Shown: in pieces, positions 8,161-16,658 of the stretch
Layout of the letters: each line of letters starts with the position of its first letter
Position numbering within the stretch: position 1 is the first letter of the stretch
Origin: Sellimonas catena
GTDB lineage: Bacteria > Bacillota > Clostridia > Lachnospirales > Lachnospiraceae
Direction: 5' to 3' (one strand)
NCBI RefSeq assembly: GCF_045063725.1
Contig: NZ_CP173695.1
DNA length: 64,000 nt
Position numbers and translations under genes: made by a program
The notes under the pieces: model-generated
Told to the model about the DNA's origin: nothing
What the model saw: the letters and a program-made list of their open reading frames with translations, nothing else
Databases searched by the model: none

Positions 8161-8652
8161 TTATAGTAGATTATTTATGTCTCTTTTACTTCGCAGATAT
8201 TGTACTTTCTGTCCGTAAGGCTTTAGCATTTCCTGAATCTTTGGCATATTGACAGACTGGAATTCGTCTGTCCACCGGATCAGGCCGAGGACAGAGTGTA
8301 GTGTTTCTTTCTTTCCTTTTTCCAACCCAAGTTTCCGTTTGAAAAATCGACGAAGGATGCGGAACTTGTAAACCCGAGAGGGAATTTCTAAAACATAAAT
8401 CATATCGGCAGCACGGAAGCTGTCCTGTACCCATTTATAATAGACGCCCTCGATGATCCAGTTTTCCTTTTGCACGATTTCCTGTAACATGGCACTCCGT
8501 TTTTCGGGCGGCATTTTGACACCATAATGTTCAGCGTGATTGTCCCATTGCAGATCATCCAGATCAAAATGGGGGATACAATATTTTTCGGAAAGCTTTC
8601 GGGCAAGATAGGATTTTCCCGATCCGCTGCATCCGATGATATGGATTTTCAT
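8161..8652 (-). CDS. P-loop NTPase of the FlaR/topology-modulation type
   Basis: 163 residues from ATG 8650-8652, preceded by GGAGGTGACAGAGCT; the upstream in-frame start adds 14 poorly conserved residues. Walker A is 'IGCSGSGKSYLARKLSE' at residues 5-21. 'FDLDDLQW' and 'NWIIEGVYYKWV' follow as in adenylate-kinase-like proteins called DNA topology modulation or FlaR. It is related in layout to the C-terminal domain of the fusion protein at 4420-5526 ('YLDALSWDAGW', 'EWIMDGNF'). Probably a small nucleotide or metabolite kinase; substrate unknown. Confidence 0.8.
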   Translation of the reverse strand: MKIHIIGCSGSGKSYLARKLSEKYCIPHFDLDDLQWDNHAEHYGVKMPPEKRSAMLQEIVQKENWIIEGVYYKWVQDSFRAADMIYVLEIPSRVYKFRILRRFFKRKLGLEKGKKETLHSVLGLIRWTDEFQSVNMPKIQEMLKPYGQKVQYLRSKRDINNLL

Positions 8653-8784
8653 AGCTCTGTCACCTCCGCATTCCTGTGTTTCCTGAAAGTCCATTGTATC
8701 ACAGATTCTCTTTCCTGTATTGTCATTTCGATTGAAATCGTCCTTATTTTTCTTTGTTCTGCCAGCAGAATTTACAATTCTGAA

Positions 8785-8822
8785 ACAGGTGTCTTGTCAC
8801 CTGTAAAAATCAGGTGTATAAT
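8785..8822 (+). promoter_or_regulatory. nadABC promoter overlapped by a NiaR-like operator
   Basis: The palindrome ACAGGTG-TCTTGT-CACCTGT (8785-8804) covers the -35 element TTGTCA (8794-8799). The -10 TATAAT is at 8817-8822 after 17 bp. A further half-site CAGGTGT lies at 8811-8817. The operon it drives contains niaR itself, so autoregulated niacin-dependent repression is the natural reading. Confidence 0.8.
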
Positions 8823-8859
8823 GCGGTGTAAATGAGTAAAGATACGGGAGGAAACCGCA

Positions 8860-9768
8860 ATGAGTTCTTTGAGAGAAGAGATTGAGATACTGAAAAAAGA
8901 GAAACAGGCCGTGATACTGGCACACTATTATGTACCGGATGAGGTACAGGAGATTGCAGATTATACTGGGGATTCGTTTTATCTGAGCAAGGTGGCAAAG
9001 GAGACGGATGCAAAGATTCTTGTTTTTGCAGGAGTTTCTTTTATGGGAGAAAGTGCCAAGATTTTAAATCCGGAGAAAAAAGTGCTGCTTCCGGATCCGA
9101 CGGCAGACTGTGCCATGGCGCATATGGCCGATGTGGAAAAAATCAAAGCGATGAAGGAGAGTGATCCGGAACTGGCAGTGGTATGTTACATTAATTCGAC
9201 TGCGGAGCTTAAGCGGTATTCCGATGTCTGCGTGACATCGGCGAATGCGGTGAAGGTGGTAAAGGCACTGCCAAACCAGAGGATTTATTTTATACCGGAC
9301 CAGCATCTGGGAAGTTTTGTGGCAGCTCAGGTACCGGAAAAGGAGATCATCCTCGGGGACGGGTACTGCCCGGTACATCATCAGATGACTGCCGAAGAAG
9401 TGTTAAGCGCCAAAGAAGCACATCCGGATGCCCTGGTGTTTGTTCATCCGGAATGTCCGAAAGAAGTGGTGGATCTTGCAGATTATGCAGGAAGTACCTC
9501 TGGCATTATCAAGACGGCGGCAGAAAGCGATGCCGGAGAATTTCTGATTGGAACGGAGACCGGAGTGATGTACGAACTGAAGAAACAGAATCCGGACAAG
9601 AAGTTTTACCCGATTCAGAAGGAACAGTGCTGTCATGATATGAAAAAGGTGACACTCGAGAAAATCCGGGATTGTCTGCGGGATGAGAGTAATGGGGTGC
9701 AGGTGGATGCCGAAGTCAGTGAAAAGGCAAAACATGCCATGGAGCAGATGCTGAAACTTGCGAAATAA
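8860..9768 (+). CDS. nadA: Quinolinate synthase A
   Basis: 302 residues, ATG behind GGGAGG. Full-length NadA with the three cysteines that hold the 4Fe-4S cluster: 'DPTADCAMAHMA' (Cys about 84), 'VHPECPKEVVDLADYAGST' (about 198) and 'KEQCCHDMKKVT' (about 257). It condenses iminoaspartate with dihydroxyacetone phosphate to quinolinate, the first committed de novo NAD intermediate. It is first in nadA-nadB-nadC-niaR behind the NiaR-like operator. Confidence 0.97.
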   Translation: MSSLREEIEILKKEKQAVILAHYYVPDEVQEIADYTGDSFYLSKVAKETDAKILVFAGVSFMGESAKILNPEKKVLLPDPTADCAMAHMADVEKIKAMKESDPELAVVCYINSTAELKRYSDVCVTSANAVKVVKALPNQRIYFIPDQHLGSFVAAQVPEKEIILGDGYCPVHHQMTAEEVLSAKEAHPDALVFVHPECPKEVVDLADYAGSTSGIIKTAAESDAGEFLIGTETGVMYELKKQNPDKKFYPIQKEQCCHDMKKVTLEKIRDCLRDESNGVQVDAEVSEKAKHAMEQMLKLAK

Positions 9769-9784
9769 CAGAGGGGTGTGTAAA

Positions 9785-11092
9785 ATGAAAACGATACAGA
9801 CAGATATTTTGATCGTAGGAACCGGAGCGAGCGGACTGTTTGCCGCCCTCCATGTGCCGGAAGACAGACAGGTCCTGATGATCACGAAGGATGAGGTGGA
9901 GCACAGCGATTCCTTTCTTGCACAGGGCGGAATCTGTGTGTTAAGAGACGATACGGACTACGACAGTTTCATGGAAGATACACTGAAAGCAGGGCATTAT
10001 GAGAACAGGGTAGAATCCGTGGATATTATGATCCGGTCTTCCAGAGACGTGATCCGGGAACTGGTTGATTACGGCGTGGATTTTGCGAAAAAAGACGGAG
10101 AATTCGATTATACAAGGGAAGGATGCCACTCCAAACCGAGAATTCTGTTTCACGAGGATATTACCGGGGAGGAGATTACGAGCAAACTTCTGAAAGCAGT
10201 CCGGACAAGAAGCAATGTGACTATTCTGGAACATGTGACGATGCTGGATCTGGTGGAAAAGGACAATCGGTGTTATGGTGTCGTGGCTTCGAAGGAAGAC
10301 GGGGAAGACTGTTTCCTAGAGGCGGAGTATACGATTCTGGCAACAGGCGGAATCGGAGGGCTTTATAAGCATTCGACCAATTATCCGCATTTGACCGGGG
10401 ACGCGCTGGCGCTTGCCCTGCGTCATCATATCGAACTGGAGCACATTGACTATATCCAGATTCATCCGACGACGCTTTATTCCCAAAAGCCGGGACGGCG
10501 GTTTTTGATTTCCGAATCCGTGCGGGGAGAGGGAGCAAAGCTCTATGGCGCGGACGGAAAACGGTTTGCAAATGAGGTGCTTCCAAGGGATCTGCTTACG
10601 GCGGAAATCAGAAAGCAGATGGAAAAAGACCAGACGCCGTATGTATGGCTGGATATGACCGTTCTGGGAGAAGAAGTCATCAAAGGCCATTTCCCGCATA
10701 TATATGAGCGCTGTCTGGAAGAAGGATACGATGTGACAAAAGACTGGATTCCGGTTGTCCCGGCACAGCATTATTTCATGGGAGGAATTCATGTCGACAA
10801 ACACAGTAAGACATCAATGGAGCATCTGTACGCAGTAGGGGAGACAAGCTGTAACGGTGTGCACGGAGCAAACCGTCTTGCAAGCAATTCCCTTCTGGAA
10901 AGTCTGGTGTTCGGGGCGAGAGCGGCCAGACATCTGACGGAGACCTGGGAGGAGAACGATGCAAGCCGGGAAGAGACGGCAGGACTTGCAGAAGCGGCAG
11001 AGGCGCAGATTCAAAAGGAAAAAGACAGACTTCCACAGATATACCGGGAGGAAGTGCTGGATGAGATAGAAAGGGTAAGGAAAGCAAGATGA
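9785..11092 (+). CDS. nadB: L-aspartate oxidase (short form)
   Basis: 435 residues from ATG 9785 (MKTIQTDILIVGTGASGL), with GAGGGG upstream. The FAD dinucleotide motif 'GTGASGLFAAL' is at residues 11-21. The substrate and FAD region shows 'HIDYIQIHPTTLY', 'SESVRGEGAKL' and 'GVHGANRLASNSLLESLVFG'. The C-terminal helical domain is shorter than in the roughly 530-residue enterobacterial enzyme. It oxidises L-aspartate to iminoaspartate for NadA. It ends overlapping nadC by 4 bp. Confidence 0.96.
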   Translation: MKTIQTDILIVGTGASGLFAALHVPEDRQVLMITKDEVEHSDSFLAQGGICVLRDDTDYDSFMEDTLKAGHYENRVESVDIMIRSSRDVIRELVDYGVDFAKKDGEFDYTREGCHSKPRILFHEDITGEEITSKLLKAVRTRSNVTILEHVTMLDLVEKDNRCYGVVASKEDGEDCFLEAEYTILATGGIGGLYKHSTNYPHLTGDALALALRHHIELEHIDYIQIHPTTLYSQKPGRRFLISESVRGEGAKLYGADGKRFANEVLPRDLLTAEIRKQMEKDQTPYVWLDMTVLGEEVIKGHFPHIYERCLEEGYDVTKDWIPVVPAQHYFMGGIHVDKHSKTSMEHLYAVGETSCNGVHGANRLASNSLLESLVFGARAARHLTETWEENDASREETAGLAEAAEAQIQKEKDRLPQIYREEVLDEIERVRKAR

Positions 11093-11943
11093 ATGAGATT
11101 ACGATGAAACTGGTGGCAGATAAACTGATCATGCAGGCACTGGAGGAAGATATTACAAGCGAGGACATCACTACCAATGCGGTGATGAGAGAACGGCGTG
11201 AAGGAGAAGTAGAACTGATCTGCAAAGAAGACGGTATCATTGCAGGGCTCTGGGTGTTTGAAAGAGTATTTACTCTGCTGGATCCATCTACGACGGTCAC
11301 CCTGTTTGTAAAAGATGGAGATGAAGTCAAAAAAGGTCAGAAGATGGGAGTTGTGACAGGAGACATTCGTGTACTGCTCTCCGGGGAGCGCACGGCCTTA
11401 AACTATCTTCAGAGAATGAGCGGAATCGCGACCTATACAAGAAGTGTGGCAAAACTTCTGGAAGGAACGAAGACCAAACTGCTTGACACAAGAAAGACAA
11501 CGCCGAACATGCGGATTTTTGAAAAATACGCCGTCCGCACAGGAGGCGGCTATAATCACCGGTACAATCTTTCCGACGGCGTACTGTTAAAAGATAATCA
11601 TATCGGGGCGGCAGGCAGCGTTAAAAAGGCAGTGGAACTGGCCAGGGAGTACGCACCGTTTGTACGGAAGATCGAGGTGGAGACGGAAACTCTGGAGATG
11701 GTAAAAGAAGCGGTGGAAGCGGGTGCTGATATTATCATGCTTGACAACATGTCTCTGGAAATGATGAAAGAGGCAGTTGATTATATTGACGGCAGAGCAA
11801 GCACAGAATGTTCCGGTAACGTGACAAAAGAAAATGCTGCACAGCTTGCGGCAGCAGGTGTAGACTATATTTCCAGCGGAGCATTGACTCATTCCGCTCC
11901 GATTCTGGACATTTCGCTGAAAAACCTGCATCCGGTTGACTAG
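11089..11943 (+). CDS. nadC: Nicotinate-nucleotide pyrophosphorylase (quinolinate phosphoribosyltransferase)
   Basis: 284 residues, overlapping nadB by ATGA. NadC marks include 'LNYLQRMSGIATYT', 'LLDTRKTTPNMRIFEKYAV', 'GGGYNHRYNLSDGVLLKDNH' and 'IMLDNMSLEMMKEAV'. It turns quinolinate and PRPP into nicotinate mononucleotide, CO2 and PPi. All three de novo NAD enzymes are adjacent, so the pathway from aspartate to NaMN is complete here. Confidence 0.97.
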   Translation: MNEITMKLVADKLIMQALEEDITSEDITTNAVMRERREGEVELICKEDGIIAGLWVFERVFTLLDPSTTVTLFVKDGDEVKKGQKMGVVTGDIRVLLSGERTALNYLQRMSGIATYTRSVAKLLEGTKTKLLDTRKTTPNMRIFEKYAVRTGGGYNHRYNLSDGVLLKDNHIGAAGSVKKAVELAREYAPFVRKIEVETETLEMVKEAVEAGADIIMLDNMSLEMMKEAVDYIDGRASTECSGNVTKENAAQLAAAGVDYISSGALTHSAPILDISLKNLHPVD

Positions 11944-11973
11944 GCGAAGGACGATGAGAAAGGATGAAAAGCC

Positions 11974-12516
11974 ATGGACGGAGAAGTTCGCAGACAGAAG
12001 ATTTTAAAAGAGATTCAGGGAAGTGAAAGCCCGGTATCCGGAACTCAGCTTGCCAGAAACTTTGAAGTAAGCCGTCAGGTGATTGTGCAGGATATCGCGG
12101 TACTTCGGGCTGCCGGAAATGAGATCGTTTCCACCTGCCGGGGATACATCTGCCAGGGAAGCCACAGAGCCAGCAGAGTCATCCGGGTGAAACATACAGA
12201 CGATGAGATCATGGAAGAACTGAATACGATTGTGGATTTCGGCGGGACTGCGGAAGATGTATTTATCAGCCATAACGTGTACGGAACCCTGCGGGCCGAA
12301 CTTGGCATCCGGACAAGAAAACAGGTGATGGATTTTGTAGAAGACATCAAAGCCGGGCAGTCCAGTCCGCTGAAAAACATTACAAGCGGAAGTCATTTTC
12401 ATACCATCAGCGCCGAAAGCGAAGAAATCCTCGATGCCATCGAAGAAGAACTGAGAAAGAAACATTTCCTGGATGAGCAGGAGACTGTAGACGGAAAAAA
12501 AGAAAAAGTAGTATGA
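11974..12516 (+). CDS. niaR: NAD biosynthesis repressor NiaR (HTH_11 plus 3H domain)
   Basis: 180 residues. The N-terminal winged helix ('VSGTQLARNFEVSRQVIVQD') is followed by a 3H domain from about residue 75. The His pattern that binds metal and niacin is present ('ISHNVYGTLRAELGI', 'SPLKNITSGSHFHTISAES'). NiaR represses NAD synthesis or niacin uptake when niacin is present. It is the last gene of the nadABC unit, and a matching palindrome overlaps that promoter. Confidence 0.93.
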   Translation: MDGEVRRQKILKEIQGSESPVSGTQLARNFEVSRQVIVQDIAVLRAAGNEIVSTCRGYICQGSHRASRVIRVKHTDDEIMEELNTIVDFGGTAEDVFISHNVYGTLRAELGIRTRKQVMDFVEDIKAGQSSPLKNITSGSHFHTISAESEEILDAIEEELRKKHFLDEQETVDGKKEKVV

Positions 12517-12562
12517 TAAAGCATCATAGAAACGATTAGGGAAAAGAAAGGGGAATACTGCC

Positions 12563-13069
12563 ATGGGATGGAAAGAAATCAAACCGGAAGAACTGAATGT
12601 GAATCCATTTACCGCCATCGGAAAAGAATGGATGCTGATTACAGCAGGAGATGAAACACACTGCAATACAATGACAGCAAGCTGGGGAGGCATGGGTGTA
12701 ATCTGGGGAAAACCATCAGTTACAGCCTACATCCGCCAGACCCGGTACACAAAAGAATTTGTCGATCAGGGAGAATACTTCACCATCACATTTTTTGATG
12801 AAACATACCGGAAAGCCCTGAATTTATGCGGAACCGTATCCGGAAGAGACCGGGACAAAATCAAAGAAGCCGGACTCACACCAGTGAACGTAGAAGGAAC
12901 CGCAGCATTCGAAGAGGCAAACCTCATCATCCTCTGCAAAAAACAGTACCATCAATTCATGAGTCCGGAAGGATTCGACGTCAAAGAAAATGACACCAAA
13001 TGGTACTCCGACCGCGACTACCACACCATGTACATCGGATCAATAGAAAAGATTTATATAAAAGAATAA
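12563..13069 (+). CDS. Flavin reductase-like (FMN-binding split barrel) protein
   Basis: 168 residues with the short flavin reductase-like fold: 'NPFTAIGKEWMLITAGDE', 'NTMTASWGGMGVIWGKPSV' and 'YFTITFFDE' correspond to the FMN-binding barrel. Such proteins bind FMN and can reduce flavins or act as small NAD(P)H oxidoreductases; several are unassigned in Clostridia. It follows niaR at 46 bp with its own ribosome binding site (AAAGAAAGGGG) and may share the NAD operon transcript. Confidence 0.8.
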   Translation: MGWKEIKPEELNVNPFTAIGKEWMLITAGDETHCNTMTASWGGMGVIWGKPSVTAYIRQTRYTKEFVDQGEYFTITFFDETYRKALNLCGTVSGRDRDKIKEAGLTPVNVEGTAAFEEANLIILCKKQYHQFMSPEGFDVKENDTKWYSDRDYHTMYIGSIEKIYIKE

Positions 13070-13090
13070 AGAGTGTTTATTAATCATATC

Positions 13091-13130
13091 ATTGGGGACG
13101 TGTTCCGATGCATCGGAACACGTCCCCAAT
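13091..13130. repeat. Perfect 40-bp palindrome, copy 1
   Basis: The 20-base arm ATTGGGGACGTGTTCCGATG is followed directly by its exact reverse complement. The same element with two compensated changes lies at 22808-22847. No T-run follows, so it is not a plain terminator. It lies between the flavin reductase-like gene and the thiamine-unit promoter. Confidence 0.9.
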
Positions 13131-13141
13131 AAAGGAAATTC

Positions 13142-13370
13142 TTGACAACAGGCAGAAAGGTGTCGTAGACTAATACAGGACAAAGGGGAGCCGGAGACAG
13201 TCCGGCTGAGAGTAGGACCGGTATGCGTCTTTTACCCTCATACCTGATCCGGATCATACCGGCGTAGGGAGCATATTGCAGAAGTGGAGTACTGCATGGA
13301 CGAAAAGACCAGTCTCGTACCCATGGACGATAAGATATCTCTGCCGGAGGCGTTCCGGCAGAGTTTTTTT
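13142..13370 (+). promoter_or_regulatory. Promoter, TPP riboswitch and terminator
   Basis: The promoter is TTGACA (13142-13147), 18 bp, TAGACT (13166-13171). The THI element spans about 13179-13273: 'GGGGAGCC', 'GGCTGAGAG', 'ACCCTCATACCTGATCCGG' and the closing 'CGTAGGGAGC'. An intrinsic terminator follows (stem 13339-13348 with 13354-13363, then seven T residues). TPP should switch off the transporter genes downstream. Confidence 0.95.
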
Positions 13371-13422
13371 GTGATTTACCCACTTTGTTTCATTATGATA
13401 AATTTACAGGAGGAAAGAGAAA

Positions 13423-13719
13423 ATGAATGCAAGTGTAGCAATCCAGTCCTTACCGGACGCGGCAAACGATGAGGAACTGATTCGTATTGTAGACGAGGTA
13501 ATTGCCTATATCAAAAGTACAGGCCTGAACTGTTACGTGGGACCTTTCGAGACAACAATCGAGGGTGATTATGATGAGCTGATGGACATTGTAAAAGAAT
13601 GTCAGCACATTGCCGTGCGTGCAGGTGCGCCGCATGTAGCAGCGTATATCAAAGTCAGCTACAGACCGGAAGGAGACGTGCTGTCCATTGAAAAGAAAGT
13701 TTCAAAGCATCACGAGTAG
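13423..13719 (+). CDS. Thiamine-binding (YkoF/MTH1187-type) protein
   Basis: 98 residues starting ATG behind AGGAGG. It has the ferredoxin-like MTH1187/YkoF pattern ('ASVAIQSLPDA', 'VDEVIAYIKSTGLNCYVGPF', 'TTIEGDYDELMDIV'). Members bind thiamine or a hydroxymethylpyrimidine-like precursor and are often linked to TPP riboswitches. It is the first gene of a TPP-controlled unit and overlaps the start of the permease gene. Probably cytosolic; there is no signal peptide. Confidence 0.88.
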   Translation: MNASVAIQSLPDAANDEELIRIVDEVIAYIKSTGLNCYVGPFETTIEGDYDELMDIVKECQHIAVRAGAPHVAAYIKVSYRPEGDVLSIEKKVSKHHE

Positions 13720-14461
13720 ACTCTGGTCCGCTGCGGCCCTTGTGGTCATCATCGGCATATGGCAGGTGGCAGCTTCGGCCGGCCTGGTGCCGGGATATAT
13801 GCTGCCGTCGCCGGTGGAGGTGGTACAGGCTTTAATCACTGACTTTCCACTTTTGATGGAACATGCGAAAGTGACGCTTGCAGAGGCATTTCTCGGTCTG
13901 TTCTGCGGGGTGGTTCTGGGCTTTGTGATGGCAGTCATCATGGACCGGTTTGACCGGCTGTATCAGGCTCTCTACCCGCTGATTGTCGTTACCCAGACGA
14001 TTCCAACGGTAGCTATTGCCCCGCTTCTTGTGCTGTGGTTTGGATATGAGATGCTTCCAAAGGTGATTCTGATTGTCATTGTGACCTTTTTCCCGGTGAC
14101 GGTGGGACTTCTGAACGGATTCCGGTCGGCGGACCGGGACATGATCAATCTTCTGCGTTCCATGGGAGCGGGAAGAGTTCAGATTTTCCGGTATATCAAG
14201 CTTCCGGGAGCCATGGGCCAGTTTTTTTCAAGCCTAAGGATTTCGGCGTCCTATTCAGTGGTAGGAGCAGTGATTTCCGAGTGGCTCGGAGGATTTAACG
14301 GTCTTGGCGTGTATATGACAAGGGTAAAAAAGGCATTTGCATTTGATAAAATGTTTGCGGTGATCCTGCTGATCTCGGTAATCAGCCTTGTTTTGATGAA
14401 GCTGGTAGATTTGCTGCAGAAAAAGTGCATGGCCTGGGAACAGACGGAGGAGAAACATTAG
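13688..14461 (+). CDS. thiX: ABC transporter permease for a thiamine pyrimidine precursor
   Basis: 257 residues. The start is taken as TTG 13688, with AAGGAG about 12 bp upstream, inside the end of the preceding gene; no better ATG exists near the N-terminus. About six membrane segments and the permease EAA loop ('LLRSMGAGRVQIFRYIKLPG') place it in the SsuC/TauC/ThiX group. Together with the Thi5-like binding protein and the TPP riboswitch it is best read as ThiX of a ThiXYZ pyrimidine precursor importer. Confidence 0.88.
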   Translation: MKRKFQSITSRLWSAAALVVIIGIWQVAASAGLVPGYMLPSPVEVVQALITDFPLLMEHAKVTLAEAFLGLFCGVVLGFVMAVIMDRFDRLYQALYPLIVVTQTIPTVAIAPLLVLWFGYEMLPKVILIVIVTFFPVTVGLLNGFRSADRDMINLLRSMGAGRVQIFRYIKLPGAMGQFFSSLRISASYSVVGAVISEWLGGFNGLGVYMTRVKKAFAFDKMFAVILLISVISLVLMKLVDLLQKKCMAWEQTEEKH

Positions 14462-15463
14462 ATGAAAAAGAAAATTGTTGCAGTATTAACCGCAGGATGT
14501 ATGGCGCTCTCCCTGGCTGCCTGTGGTTCTGGTGAAACCTCGCAGGGGGAAAATGAGAAAGAAAAGATTACGTTCGTGCTCGACTGGACGCCGAATACCA
14601 ACCATACCGGCCTTTATGTGGCGCAGGAAAAAGGATATTTTGAGGATGAAGGTCTGGAAGTGGAAATTGTACAGCCGCCGGAGGATGGCGCGGATGCGCT
14701 GGTTGCTTCGGGAAAGGCTCAGTTCGGGATTTCCTTCCAGGATACGATGGCGCCGGGTGTTGTAGGGGAAGATGCACTTCCGACGACAGCGGTGGCAGCG
14801 GTTGTCCAGCACAATACATCAGGCATTATTTCCAGAAAGGGCGAGGGGATGGATACTCCGAAAGGCCTGGAGGGAAAGAAATATGCCACCTGGGATGCTC
14901 CGATCGAGAAAGCAATGATGGAAAATGTTGTGGAGGCAGACGGCGGTGATTTCAGTAAAGTTGAGCTGATTCCAAGTACCGTGACGGACGAAGTGTCCGC
15001 TCTGGAATCCAAATCCGTGGATGCCATCTGGATTTTCTATGCCTGGGCAGGTGTGGCAACGGAAGTTGCAGGACTGGAAACCGATTATTTCGCTTTTAAG
15101 GATATCAACCCGGCATTTGACTATTATACGCCGGTAATTATTGGAAATAACGAGTTTCTGGAAAAAGAGCCGGAGACCGCGAAGAAATTCCTGAGTGCGG
15201 TGAAGAAAGGATATGAAGATGCGATCGAAGATCCGGATGGAGCGGCGGAGATTCTGTGTGAGGCAGCACCGGAACTTGATCAGGAGCTTGTAAAGGCAAG
15301 CCAGGAATATCTGAAAGATCAGTATATCGCAGATGCGGACAGATGGGGCTATATCGATCCGGACCGCTGGAATCTGTTTTACAACTGGCTGAATGAGAAT
15401 GGACTTACCGAGAACGAAATTCCGGAAAATACCGGATTTTCCAACGAATATCTTCCGGAGTAG
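14462..15463 (+). CDS. thiY: Substrate-binding lipoprotein, NMT1/THI5-like
   Basis: 333 residues, ATG directly after the permease stop. It has a lipoprotein signal peptide with lipobox LAAC (Cys 21), so it is anchored outside the membrane. The mature part begins with the NMT1/THI5 pattern 'FVLDWTPNTNHTGLYVAQEK' and 'GKAQFGISFQDTMAPG'. It captures the substrate, probably N-formyl-4-amino-5-aminomethyl-2-methylpyrimidine or HMP, for the ThiX permease. Length and context agree with ThiY. Confidence 0.92.
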   Translation: MKKKIVAVLTAGCMALSLAACGSGETSQGENEKEKITFVLDWTPNTNHTGLYVAQEKGYFEDEGLEVEIVQPPEDGADALVASGKAQFGISFQDTMAPGVVGEDALPTTAVAAVVQHNTSGIISRKGEGMDTPKGLEGKKYATWDAPIEKAMMENVVEADGGDFSKVELIPSTVTDEVSALESKSVDAIWIFYAWAGVATEVAGLETDYFAFKDINPAFDYYTPVIIGNNEFLEKEPETAKKFLSAVKKGYEDAIEDPDGAAEILCEAAPELDQELVKASQEYLKDQYIADADRWGYIDPDRWNLFYNWLNENGLTENEIPENTGFSNEYLPE

Positions 15464-15475
15464 CAAGGAGGAAAG

Positions 15476-16224
15476 ATGGCAGATTTAGTAGTGTCAGGTG
15501 TGACAAAATCCTTTGATGGAAGGACAATTATTGAGGATATCTCCATCGAGATCCATGACAGGGAGCTGGTGAGCCTTCTTGGTGTCAGCGGAGGCGGAAA
15601 AACGACGCTGTTTAATGTGATTTCCGGACTGCTGAAGCCGGACCGGGGACAGGTGTTTCTGGACGGGGAGGAGATCACGGGAAAGCCGGGCAATGTCAGC
15701 TACATGCTTCAGAAAGATCTGCTTCTGCCGTACCGCACGGTGGAGGATAATGTTGCCCTTCCCCTTGTGATTGGCGGCATGAAGAAGAAAGAAGCAAGAA
15801 AGAAAGCGGCCCGTATTTTGAAGAATTCGGACTTGCCGGGACTGAGAAAAAATATCCAGCACAGCTTTCCGGAGGAATGAGGCAGCGGGCGGCGCTTCTT
15901 CGGACTTATCTGTTTTCAGACAGACTGGCTCTTTTGGATGAACCGTTTTCCGCGCTGGATACGCTGACAAAACGGTCCATGCACCGGTGGTATCTGGATG
16001 TGATGGAGCAGATTCATCTGTCTACCGTATTTATCACCCATGATATTGATGAGGCGGTGCTTCTGTCGGACCGGATTTATATCCTCGGCGGGAAACCGGG
16101 ACATATCATCGATGAGATCCGCATTGAAGAGCCAAAACCAAGAAGAAACGATTTTCAGCTGACAGAAGAGTTTCTTTCCTATAAAAAACGAATACTGGAA
16201 AAGATTGAAGAATCAGAGGAGTAG
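15476..16224 (+). pseudogene. thiZ: ABC transporter ATPase (ThiZ-like) split by a frameshift
   Basis: The first frame (15476-15880) gives 134 residues with Walker A 'LGVSGGGKTTLFNV' and the Q-loop ('MLQKDLLLPYRTVEDN'), then ends 'NIQHSFPEE*'. A second frame (15877-16224) resumes as 'MRQRAALLRT', with Walker B 'LALLDEPFSALD' and H-loop 'FITHDID'. Adding one base to the run of six A residues at 15847-15852 restores 'KKYPAQLSGGMRQR', the ABC signature. So one base is missing there, by mutation, sequencing error or a slippery site. Stop and restart overlap (ATGA), so two half-proteins could be made. If inactive, the thiamine precursor importer lacks its own ATPase. Confidence 0.85.
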
Positions 16225-16243
16225 TTCCTCTGGTTCTTTTTTT
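16210..16243 (+). terminator. Intrinsic terminator after the thiamine transporter unit
   Basis: An 11-bp stem, GAATCAGAGGA (16210-16220) with TCCTCTGGTTC (16226-16236), overlaps the stop codon and is followed by seven T residues. Confidence 0.88.
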
Positions 16244-16287
16244 GTATAGGACAGAAAAAGATAAGTAAACGAAGAATTTCATACAGT

Positions 16288-16398
16288 GACCAAGGCGGGG
16301 CTTCCACTGGTGAATTTGAAGCTCTGGAACTTCGTGACAAGGATCCGTCCCGTTATGCGGTATATCCGGGATTTGACGCATTCCATATCAAAGGATAA
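16288..16398 (+). pseudogene. Enolase fragment (remnant)
   Basis: One forward frame reads 'GASTGEFEALELRDKD' and then 'PSRYAVYPGFDAFHIKG' before TAA at 16396-16398. The first part matches the conserved N-terminal enolase block (GASTGEFEA.ELRDGD.SRY). No start codon, no upstream enolase sequence and no downstream enolase domain are present, so this is a short relic rather than a gene. A weak hairpin with T residues follows at about 16423-16456. Confidence 0.6.
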
Positions 16399-16422
16399 AG
16401 GCATTAGAATCATGAGGAGCAG

Positions 16423-16456
16423 AAAGGCTGTGGCTGTCAGGCAGATACAGCCTTTT
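16423..16456 (+). terminator. Probable terminator after the enolase remnant
   Basis: AAAGGCTGT (16423-16431) pairs with ACAGCCTTT (16447-16455), giving a 9-bp stem with a T-rich 3' arm. The AT-rich stretch 16460-16585 that follows shows no coding sequence. Confidence 0.6.
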
Positions 16457-16585
16457 ATGTTCTTAAATTGAAGATAAATATTAATAATTATGTAACAAAC
16501 AAGTAATATAGAGAGAAAGTTTATTAAATTAAATACAAATATGAATATAATAAATAAATTTTAAGAAATCTTAAAAAATGATTCA

Positions 16586-16614
16586 TTGACTATGGTGGGA
16601 GGGGGTGCTATTCT
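16586..16614 (+). promoter_or_regulatory. Promoter of the polysaccharide deacetylase gene
   Basis: TTGACT (16586-16591), 17 bp, TATTCT (16609-16614), with the gene starting 45 bp further on. Confidence 0.6.
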
Positions 16615-16658
16615 GATGACTACAAAAAGCGACAACATAAGATAAGGATACAAAAAGC

